Below, one piece after another: positions 1 to 5,633 of a stretch of 7,004 nt of DNA (its first letter is position 1; every line of letters starts with the position of its first letter). This DNA comes from Casp-actino8 sp040381935 (GTDB lineage: Bacteria; Actinomycetota; Acidimicrobiia; Acidimicrobiales; Ilumatobacteraceae). The stretch covers positions 1 to 7,004 of the forward strand of contig JBEIGJ010000104.1 in the NCBI GenBank assembly GCA_040381935.1. The letters are read 5' to 3'. Both the position numbers and the translations under genes were made by a program. Under the pieces are notes generated by a model. That model was not told where the DNA came from. It did no database searches and was given only the letters and a program-made list of their open reading frames with translations.

Positions 1-712
1 AGACCGGAGATTTCCACTGCAGGAGCACCAACTCACAACGCTCATCGGGCAGTCGCAATCGACGCACCGCGACATCGATCCCTACATCTGATGCGAATCC
101 CAGAAAATCCACCTCGGAAAGCTCGTGAGTGTCAACATCGATGAACCCCAAACCGTGATACCAGGCGACTGATTCAGCAAGGTCGGTGACAGTGATCCGT
201 AAATGGCGAATCCGCACTTGATCAACGGGCACTGAAGGATCGCCCATCACATCAAGGCGCGTTCCGAAAGGATCGGCCAGCGTGGCCCAAGTAGACGCCC
301 ACGGCGTGCTCCCCCGACCGAGAAGTTTTCCCCCACAAGAGGTCACACTCTGAATTGCCGCGTCCACATCGGCAACCGCAAAACCGATGGCCTGCATACC
401 CACACGCGTCGGATCATCAATCGGTGAGCCCACCATGGGTGGGTTCACCCACTCCTGTACCTCGATCGATGCGCTCGTTCGCGCCCCGCGAGAATCGTAA
501 AGGAACGCAGCTCCGCTCACGATTTCGCCGTCGATGCCAAGAAGCGATCCATCGGAAGGATGCAAAGGGTTGCGCATGACTTCACGTAACCCGAGAGCCT
601 GAACATAGAAATCGACAATGGCATCGGTATCGGCACAGCAGTAACAAATGTGCAGGAATCGGCGAGCCGGTGCTTCGGGAGGGCCATGATGGATTCGAGT
701 ATTTGACGTCAC
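1..712 (-). CDS. Tandem VOC-superfamily protein (glyoxalase/extradiol-dioxygenase fold), 3' end cut off by the window
   Basis: The minus strand is open from a GTG at 712-710 to the window edge (237 codons, no stop), so the C-terminus lies outside. Three beta-alpha-beta-beta-beta VOC modules can be seen. Module 1 starts near residue 19 (RFLHICYCC, then VDFYVQALGL) and ends at IEVQEW. Module 2 covers about 105-158 (MQAIGFAVADVDAAI, ending DPFGTRLDV). Module 3 starts near 167 (RIRHLRITVTDL, WYHGLGF) and runs to CELVLLQW. His21/Glu84 and His170/Glu227 sit where VOC enzymes place metal ligands. In module 2 the first ligand position appears to be Ala108. Two modules make one VOC domain, so the full protein is probably a two-domain enzyme of about 300 residues. 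The family includes glyoxalases, ring-cleavage dioxygenases and epimerases, and the substrate cannot be told. No Shine-Dalgarno is clear. An in-frame GTG at 736 is an alternative start, but homology begins well after 712. The gene is divergent from the reductase. Confidence 0.85.
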   Translation of the reverse strand, partial: MTSNTRIHHGPPEAPARRFLHICYCCADTDAIVDFYVQALGLREVMRNPLHPSDGSLLGIDGEIVSGAAFLYDSRGARTSASIEVQEWVNPPMVGSPIDDPTRVGMQAIGFAVADVDAAIQSVTSCGGKLLGRGSTPWASTWATLADPFGTRLDVMGDPSVPVDQVRIRHLRITVTDLAESVAWYHGLGFIDVDTHELSEVDFLGFASDVGIDVAVRRLRLPDERCELVLLQWKSPV

Positions 713-765
713 GGCGCTCGACAGTACCCCAAGCACCAACCCGACCTGGCAGAATCGGACCGTTG

Positions 766-771
766 AGGAGG
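766..771 (+). promoter_or_regulatory. Strong Shine-Dalgarno of the SDR gene; bears on start choice
   Basis: AGGAGG lies before two consecutive ATG codons (774 and 777). It is 2 nt from the first and 5 nt from the second, so the second ATG has the more usual spacing. The difference is one methionine. Confidence 0.7.
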
Positions 772-776
772 AAATG

Positions 777-1625
777 ATGCAGGAACGGCTGGACGGTCAG
801 CGTTTAGAGGGCAAAATCGCGCTGGTCACCGGTGCGAGTCGAGGTATAGGAACTGCGATTGCTCGCAGGCTCGCTAGTGAAGGAGCAACCGTCGCCTGCA
901 CGGCACGTACTCTCGATCCCGACCCCAAATATGTCGGCACGTTGCGCGACACCGTCGAGATGATCGCCGCATCTGGCGGTAAGGCCGGGGCATTCAAAGG
1001 TGACCTCTCGAGTGCTGAGGATCGCTCTCGACTCATCGATGAAGTGCACGCATCTCTGGGGCCGGTGGATATTTTGATCAACAATGCCGCAGTGACCTTC
1101 TTCCTGCCGATCGATTCGTTTCCCGAGAAGCGCTTCAAGCTCATGATCGAGACTCAGGTCTGGGCCGCAATCGACCTGGCGCAGCAGGTCATTCCCGATA
1201 TGCGTCGTCGTGGGGCTGGTTGGATTCTCAATATCTCCTCGCGTGCCGCCGTGAAACCAGTCGGCCCACCATTTGATTCCTGGTATTCCGATGGCGCGTC
1301 ATCGGTCTATGGTCTCTGCAAAGCGGCACTCGAAAGACTGTCTCTTGGTATGGCTGCCGAATTACACCGCGACAACATCGCCGTGAACACCCTGGCGCCG
1401 TGGGACAACGTGGCCACCCCCGGAGCCGGCAATCATGACCTCGTTGAGGCTTTCAGATTGGAACCCGAAGAGATCATCGCTCAAGCTGCTTTGGAATTGT
1501 GTTCAGGTAATCCCCAGCAACTCACGGGTCGCGTCGCCTACAGCCAACCACTTCTGGCGGAACTTGGCGTCGTGGCTCGCACTCTCGAAGGGCGACCATT
1601 CACCCCCGGCGCCACCGCGCACTAA
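777..1625 (+). CDS. Short-chain dehydrogenase/reductase (classical SDR, NAD(P)-dependent)
   Basis: This 282-residue Rossmann-fold oxidoreductase probably interconverts an alcohol and a carbonyl in the cytoplasm. Numbered from ATG 777, it has the cofactor motif TGASRGIG (18-25), an acidic GDL (Asp76) near the adenine pocket, NNAA (102-105, where NNAG is usual), Ser155 in NISS, and the catalytic YxxxK pair Tyr178/Lys182. The Ser-to-Tyr distance is 23 residues, against about 13 in FabG-like enzymes, because of an inserted segment rich in Pro, Trp and Ser. By eye, the position of the active-site Asn in helix 4 (IETN in FabG) reads IETQ here, with Gln127. The C-terminus carries TGRVAYS followed by a tail of about 25 residues. 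The lactone oxidase gene follows 66 bp later on the same strand, which suggests co-transcription. Substrate and NAD/NADP preference are unknown. ATG 774 is the alternative start. Confidence 0.92.
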   Translation: MQERLDGQRLEGKIALVTGASRGIGTAIARRLASEGATVACTARTLDPDPKYVGTLRDTVEMIAASGGKAGAFKGDLSSAEDRSRLIDEVHASLGPVDILINNAAVTFFLPIDSFPEKRFKLMIETQVWAAIDLAQQVIPDMRRRGAGWILNISSRAAVKPVGPPFDSWYSDGASSVYGLCKAALERLSLGMAAELHRDNIAVNTLAPWDNVATPGAGNHDLVEAFRLEPEEIIAQAALELCSGNPQQLTGRVAYSQPLLAELGVVARTLEGRPFTPGATAH

Positions 1626-1675
1626 GAGCACGCGCGCCAAGAACTCACTCATTGACATTTCACACACAACCAGAT

Positions 1676-1680
1676 GGAGG
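1676..1680 (+). promoter_or_regulatory. Shine-Dalgarno of the lactone oxidase gene; argues for the downstream start
   Basis: GGAGG overlaps an in-frame ATG at 1674 and lies 11 nt before ATG 1692. No purine-rich site precedes the 1674 codon. The start at 1692 is therefore preferred, although the spacing is a little long. Confidence 0.55.
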
Positions 1681-1691
1681 ACGACATAGTT

Positions 1692-3005
1692 ATGACCAAG
1701 GTGATGCGTCGTTCGAAGAGGTGGAGCAATTGGGCAGGAAACCAAACTGCTCGGCCAACGTCGATTCATAATCCAACAAGCGAAGATGAGTTATCGCACT
1801 TGGTGGCGCTCGCTGCTCAGAACGGGCAAAAGGTAAAAGCCGTGGGGGCCGGACATAGTTTCACGGCGGCCGCAGTGGCAACTCACCATTTGGTTCGACT
1901 CGATCGTCTAAAGAACCTCATCGATGTCGCTCGCTCTCGAGGGACAGTCACCGTCCAGGCTGGTATCCACCTTTACGACCTCAATGAGTTGTTGTTCTCG
2001 CTAGGTCTGGCCCTGCCCAACCTTGGTGATATTGCTTATCAAACCATCAGTGGATCCATCGCCACTTCCACTCACGGCACTGGTCGTCATCTCACCGGGC
2101 TCGCCGGCCAGGTCAGTGGGCTTCGTCTCATTGCCGGCGATGGCAGCGTCATGGACCTCAGTGCCACCAAACATGCCGATCTATTCCAAGCGGCTCAAGT
2201 CAATGTGGGCGCGCTGGGCATCATTTCCCAAGTGACATTGAACGTGGTGCCGAGTTTCCGATTGCAGGCCACCGAAGGTGCTCAGCGACTTGATGCAGTT
2301 TTGGAGAATCTCGACGAACTCGTTGACACCAACGATCACTATGAGTTCTTTTGGATCCCCCACACGAAATGGGCTCTCACAAAGGCGAACAACCGCACTA
2401 CCGATCCGGTGCACATTCCCAGTCAGTTCCGTCGCTGGTATGCCGATACGTTCTTGTCCAATTACGCATTCGGCGCCGTGTGCCGCCTCGGTCGCTTTCG
2501 CCCCTCTCTCATTCCACGTTTGGCAACTGCCCTACCGTCATCGGGAGTGTCGACATACGTCGACGAGAGTTACCGCGTCTTCACCAGTCAACGGCTGGTG
2601 CGGTTCGTCGAGATGGAATATGCCATACCGCGAGCTCACTGTGCTGAAGCCCTGAATCGAATCCGCCGCATCATCGACGAGCGAGGGTATTTGGTGAGCT
2701 TTCCCGTGGAAGTGCGTTTCACCGCGGCCGATGAAATTCCTCTCTCCACTGCCCACGGTCGTGAATCCGCATATATCGCCGTTCACATGTACAAAGGCAT
2801 GGAGTTCGAGCCCTACTTCAGAGATGTCGCTGCGATTATGGCCGATTATGGCGGTCGACCCCACTGGGGCAAAATGCACTATCTCGGAGCGAGTGAACTC
2901 AGCGCCCTGTACCCGCGTTGGAATGACTTCATCAAGGCTCGCGATCGTCTCGATCCGCTACGTACTTTTACCAATGACTACACCCGACAGGTATTTGGCG
3001 ACTAG
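1692..3005 (+). CDS. FAD-linked L-gulono/D-arabinono-1,4-lactone oxidase or dehydrogenase
   Basis: This 437-residue flavoprotein of the vanillyl-alcohol-oxidase/aldonolactone-oxidase family oxidises an aldonolactone or a related polyol. The N-terminal FAD domain opens with a WSNWAGNQ segment and then GAGHSFT. Its His55 is at the position that carries covalently bound FAD in gulonolactone oxidase and alditol oxidase. THGTG and GALGIISQVTL follow. The C-terminal substrate domain holds EVR (Glu340, Arg342) and the family signature HWGK (391-394), and ends with FTNDYTRQVFGD. These match the Glu, Arg and Lys used by alditol oxidase. From memory, stretches such as MEYAIPR, GMEFE-YFR and GRPHWGK closely match Mycobacterium tuberculosis Rv1771, described as an L-gulono-1,4-lactone dehydrogenase, and the length is similar. 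The true substrate and electron acceptor (oxygen or another) are not shown by sequence. The gene follows the SDR gene and converges on the nuclease gene 32 bp away. An in-frame ATG at 1674 would add six residues. Confidence 0.93.
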   Translation: MTKVMRRSKRWSNWAGNQTARPTSIHNPTSEDELSHLVALAAQNGQKVKAVGAGHSFTAAAVATHHLVRLDRLKNLIDVARSRGTVTVQAGIHLYDLNELLFSLGLALPNLGDIAYQTISGSIATSTHGTGRHLTGLAGQVSGLRLIAGDGSVMDLSATKHADLFQAAQVNVGALGIISQVTLNVVPSFRLQATEGAQRLDAVLENLDELVDTNDHYEFFWIPHTKWALTKANNRTTDPVHIPSQFRRWYADTFLSNYAFGAVCRLGRFRPSLIPRLATALPSSGVSTYVDESYRVFTSQRLVRFVEMEYAIPRAHCAEALNRIRRIIDERGYLVSFPVEVRFTAADEIPLSTAHGRESAYIAVHMYKGMEFEPYFRDVAAIMADYGGRPHWGKMHYLGASELSALYPRWNDFIKARDRLDPLRTFTNDYTRQVFGD

Positions 3006-3037
3006 TTCTGTTCACTGACGCGCCCCACCAACTCGCA

Positions 3038-4084
3038 TCATTCACAGGCAACGCCATCCTTATCTCGATCGAGGGCCGGGCGATAGCCAGGTTGGCCAAC
3101 CAATATCGGGGTCGCTCCAGCGGCCCGCGCTTCATTGCAGTTGGCGTAGTACACACTTCCTGAGATATCCGATGACCCGGTCTGAACAGATGTAGGCGGC
3201 CTCGAGATGCTGGTTGAACTCGGAGCCGACACGGCTTGCGTTTCCCACGGTGCAATGGTCTGATCGGGGCAATTAGTCCTTAAGTATCGCGCCATGGCAT
3301 CTCGCTCACGCCTATCGATGGACAATTGCCAGCGTGCCTTGACCGCGATCCAGTCAGCAATATAGCCACAGCGAGTACTTCCTAACGGTGGCAACCAATC
3401 GGCGGGATCGAGATCACTTTTGGATTGATTCACCGAACTAGTAACGGCGTTCAGCGATCGCGGATCATCGAGGTCGTTGGCAAATGCCCGACGCTGAGCC
3501 TCGGTCCAAGCCCAAGCACCCGAAGCCCAGGCTTCTTTCAACGCCACTAGATGGTCGATCTGAATTTCGGCCGGGTCATCCCATACTCGACCATCAAAGG
3601 GACTCACCCAATCCCCGGCCACGACACGACACCCAAATGGGTCAACTTGAGCAAATGACGTGCTCTCCGCAATCAAGACCCGATCCCGAGTGGAGCAGCC
3701 ATTGCTCACCGTCCAATGAGGAAACAAATCGCGTTGATAACCGCTTCCATATTCCGGAGCCACGATCATCACATCGAGAACGGCAAGAGCCAGTGGCCAG
3801 CCATTCGTCGAGGGCATCACCGCAGTAGTTGTCGTTGCCACCGTTGACAGCGATGTCGACGATACCGAGGCATTGGTCGATGAAACCGCGGTGGACGTGG
3901 TGCTCAATGGCGCCCGTGAACTCGATACGGATTCGACAATCGAGATAGGTGGATCAGCCGTTGAATTCTGCGAGGCGATATCTGGACCACAACTCACAGT
4001 GACCCCGACCAGCAATGAGACGAGAACCAATCCCACCATCGTGCCCCTGCGACGAAACTGGGAGTTCCGCTCGACGATCAACAC
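3038..4084 (-). CDS. Exported, probably lipid-anchored HNH nuclease (DUF1524/GmrSD-C type) with C-terminal Excalibur domain
   Basis: Numbered from GTG 4084 (348 residues). A basic RRR (about 11-13) precedes a hydrophobic stretch ending in VTVSC (Cys32). This looks like a lipoprotein signal, though the -3 residue Thr is atypical. A Ser/Thr/Ala/Pro-rich stalk runs to about 95. The HNH domain (about 95-272) shows GCSTRDRVL, then IDHLVAL (Asp177, His178), AWASGAWAW, FANDLDDP and VNQSKSD (Asn219), the family's metal and catalytic pattern. A second linker leads to an Excalibur module (about 310-348) with YYANC and a calcium-loop-like DRDKDGVACE at the terminus. Apart from Cys32, the region after the signal has six Cys (130, 152, 239, 272, 316, 347), which could form three disulfides. 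The likely role is DNA or RNA cleavage outside the membrane, for nutrition or competition (inference). ATG 4039 follows a weak AGGGG but would remove the basic n-region. Longer frames upstream are excluded because they run through tRNA-Cys. Confidence 0.88.
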   Translation of the reverse strand: MLIVERNSQFRRRGTMVGLVLVSLLVGVTVSCGPDIASQNSTADPPISIVESVSSSRAPLSTTSTAVSSTNASVSSTSLSTVATTTTAVMPSTNGWPLALAVLDVMIVAPEYGSGYQRDLFPHWTVSNGCSTRDRVLIAESTSFAQVDPFGCRVVAGDWVSPFDGRVWDDPAEIQIDHLVALKEAWASGAWAWTEAQRRAFANDLDDPRSLNAVTSSVNQSKSDLDPADWLPPLGSTRCGYIADWIAVKARWQLSIDRRERDAMARYLRTNCPDQTIAPWETQAVSAPSSTSISRPPTSVQTGSSDISGSVYYANCNEARAAGATPILVGQPGYRPALDRDKDGVACE

Positions 4085-4114
4085 AAGGGGATCGTAGGCC
4101 AGCGATGTCAAACG

Positions 4115-4147
4115 AGCGGTGACCCGCTTCCCGAGGATGAACGGGAA
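4115..4147 (-). terminator. Two adjacent hairpins after tRNA-Cys; weak terminator or processing candidate
   Basis: Read in the tRNA direction, TTCCCG/CGGGAA (6-bp stem, 8-nt loop, 4147-4128) is followed at once by AGCGG/CCGCT (5-bp stem, 4-nt loop, 4128-4115) and then CGTTTG. Both stems are perfect and share base 4128. The T tract is only three bases, so intrinsic termination would be weak. The structures lie 9 nt past the tRNA and about 30 nt before the nuclease start. Confidence 0.35.
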
Positions 4148-4156
4148 CCACGAGAG

Positions 4157-4228
4157 AGGCGACGCTGGGAATCGAACCCAAGTAGAGGGCTTTGCAGGCC
4201 CTTGCCTAAACCACTCGGCCACGTCGCC
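4157..4228 (-). tRNA. tRNA-Cys(GCA)
   Basis: A complete 72-nt cloverleaf can be folded on the minus strand. The acceptor stem GGCGACG pairs with CGTCGCC. The D stem is GCC/GGC. The anticodon stem AGGGC/GCCCT encloses the loop CTGCAAA, giving anticodon GCA for cysteine. The T stem is TTGGG/CCCAG with one G-U pair and the loop TTCGATT. The discriminator base is U. CCA is not encoded (the sequence continues CTCTCG), so the tRNA nucleotidyltransferase must add it. The gene points toward the nuclease gene, with its end 72 bp before that start. The plus-strand reading frame through this region is therefore not coding. Confidence 0.96.
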
Positions 4229-4236
4229 AACCGGGC

Positions 4237-4260
4237 TGGCGAACCAAACCGGAGTCGCCA
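4237..4260. repeat. Small inverted repeat in the divergent region upstream of tRNA-Cys
   Basis: TGGCGA and TCGCCA form a perfect 6-bp inverted repeat with a 12-nt spacer. It could be a leader hairpin of the tRNA precursor or a protein site. It may also be chance, since GGCGAC recurs at the tRNA 5' end. The rest of the 4229-4367 gap shows no gene. Confidence 0.3.
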
Positions 4261-4265
4261 GTGTA
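4260..4265 (-). promoter_or_regulatory. Possible -10 element for tRNA-Cys
   Basis: TACACT on the minus strand fits the actinobacterial TANNNT -10 pattern. It lies 31 nt upstream of the tRNA 5' end, which leaves a leader of about 25 nt. No convincing -35 box stands at the expected distance, so this is a weak call. Confidence 0.3.
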
Positions 4266-4367
4266 ACCCGACGACCCCCATTGCGGCCTACGTCTGACGC
4301 CCACCCCAGGCTCCCATTTCCATTCTCACCTGGTGGAATCCGCCGAGTACGTGGAACACTGCAAGTC

Positions 4368-5591
4368 ATGCTTTTTACTTCATCCTCATCGAGGCGCGCT
4401 CGTTGCGCCTTCGCCGTCGCCTCCTTATGCCTCCTCGCGGCTTGCAGTTCTGGTGACGGTGCCACCGAAAACACCGTCGAGACAGTGCCGACCACCGTCG
4501 ATGAACCAGCAACCACATCCACCACTCCGCTTGCCGAATTGGCCATGGCCTATGTGCGGCCCGGGCCATACCCGGTGGGCGTCACGTCATATGCATTGGA
4601 AGGCGGCAACGAAGTCGAAGTCTGGTACCCAGCGGTGGCTACCTCGACCGGATCGGATTCTTATGACGTGCGTGACTTTGTTCCACCAGCCATTCGTGAT
4701 CTGCTCACCGCCGATGTGCCAGCAACCTTCACCTACGCCGCGGGCCGCGATGCTGTGGCTGCTGAGGGAACATTTCCCGTTGTGCTGTTCAGTCATGGCT
4801 TCAGCGGCTTTCGCTTTCAAAGCACATTTCTGACTTCGCACTTGGCCAGTTGGGGCATGATCGTGGCCGCCCCTGACCACTGGTCGCGCGACCTCTTCCA
4901 TACCTTGAGTACCCCGGTGGGCGACCGTGAATCGGCAGTCATCGAACTGTTGGCCACGCTCGATTTGATCACAGCCGAAAACGCCGCAACGGGATCAATC
5001 CTCGCCGAACGCGTCGATGCCGATCGTGTCATCGCGCTTGGCCACTCCGCGGGCGGCGGCACCGTTGTACAAGCTGCTTTCGATGATCGCGTCGATGGCT
5101 ACATCTCCATGGCCTCAGGCGTTATCTCCCTCTCTGGACCCGATAGTGCGACACCGCCAACCACTGCCGAGCTCCCGGCCAAACCGTCGTTCTTCATCGC
5201 CGGGCTTCTGGATCAAATCGTCTCGGCCAATGACGTGACTCGAGCTTCATATGATCTCGTCCCCGGGCCCAGTCGCCTGTGGATCATCGACGGTGTTGGT
5301 CACAATGGCTTCGACGACTTTTGCACGCTGGGCAATGGCACCGGAATCATCGGACTGGCCGAGGCCTCGGGATTAGGGCCGTTGCTTGAGGCTCGGCCCC
5401 AATTACGCCGCCTCGGCGAAGACGGTTGTCTGCCTCCGGCTGAACCAGTTGAGATCGGATTTCCCTTGATCCGCCACGCCATTACCGCTCAGTTGCGATT
5501 TTGGTTCGGAGATGACGCCGAGCCCATCGGCATTGGACCCGAAGTAGTCGGGGCATACGACCTTGCGGTTGAAATCGCCCTCAAAGACTGA
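4368..5591 (+). CDS. Lipoprotein alpha/beta hydrolase (PAF-acetylhydrolase/dienelactone-hydrolase-like)
   Basis: This is a 407-residue surface esterase- or lipase-like protein. The N-terminus has a basic RRAR, a hydrophobic core and a clean lipobox LAAC with lipidated Cys26, followed by a Thr/Pro-rich stalk to about 55. The catalytic domain starts with GPYPVGV and VEVWYPA. It continues with the oxyanion-side SHGFSG (142-147), the nucleophile elbow GHSAGG (Ser227), a probable acid Asp282 in LLDQ, and a probable catalytic His312 in GVGHNGFDD. The catalytic set looks complete. A C-terminal segment after His312 contains the only two other cysteines of the mature protein (319 and 354), a likely disulfide. 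Substrates of this group are esters of lipids or small acids, and the one here is unknown. An open frame reaching back to 4119 is antisense to tRNA-Cys, and the signal peptide fixes the start at 4368. The Shine-Dalgarno is weak (GGA, 12 nt away). The amidohydrolase gene follows 42 bp later. Confidence 0.9.
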   Translation: MLFTSSSSRRARCAFAVASLCLLAACSSGDGATENTVETVPTTVDEPATTSTTPLAELAMAYVRPGPYPVGVTSYALEGGNEVEVWYPAVATSTGSDSYDVRDFVPPAIRDLLTADVPATFTYAAGRDAVAAEGTFPVVLFSHGFSGFRFQSTFLTSHLASWGMIVAAPDHWSRDLFHTLSTPVGDRESAVIELLATLDLITAENAATGSILAERVDADRVIALGHSAGGGTVVQAAFDDRVDGYISMASGVISLSGPDSATPPTTAELPAKPSFFIAGLLDQIVSANDVTRASYDLVPGPSRLWIIDGVGHNGFDDFCTLGNGTGIIGLAEASGLGPLLEARPQLRRLGEDGCLPPAEPVEIGFPLIRHAITAQLRFWFGDDAEPIGIGPEVVGAYDLAVEIALKD

Positions 5592-5599
5592 CCGAAACC

Positions 5600-5614
5600 G
5601 AGTACTCGCTACTC
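5600..5614. repeat. Short hairpin between hydrolase and amidohydrolase genes
   Basis: GAGTA and TACTC form a 5-bp stem with a 5-nt loop. A 10-bp palindrome, CGAGTACTCG (5599-5608), overlaps it. There is no T tract, so it is unlikely to terminate transcription. Its role is unknown and it may be chance. Confidence 0.25.
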
Positions 5615-5633
5615 AGGGTCTACGGTGGGGACT

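Noticed and set aside
355..579. Plus-strand open frame with many Arg and Pro codons
   Set aside because: It lies antisense to the VOC gene, shows no family motif and has no Shine-Dalgarno. It is a shadow of the real frame.
1652..1657. TTGACA, a perfect -35 consensus before the lactone oxidase
   Set aside because: No -10-like hexamer stands 16-18 nt downstream; the Shine-Dalgarno region is there instead.
3006..3037. Terminator between the converging lactone oxidase and nuclease genes
   Set aside because: No convincing stem-loop or T/A tract is visible in the 32-bp gap.
3845..3990. Possible tandem repeat in the nuclease stalk
   Set aside because: It is Ser/Thr-rich low complexity in the protein, but the DNA shows no regular repeat unit.
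4157..4228. tRNA-Cys as an attachment site of an integrated element
   Set aside because: I saw no second copy of the tRNA 3' end and no integrase in the window.
4119..4367. N-terminal extension of the hydrolase frame
   Set aside because: It runs antisense through tRNA-Cys and would bury the signal peptide and lipobox inside the protein.
4085..4546. N-terminal extension of the nuclease frame
   Set aside because: It translates through tRNA-Cys and into the antisense of the hydrolase gene. The signal sequence lies further downstream.
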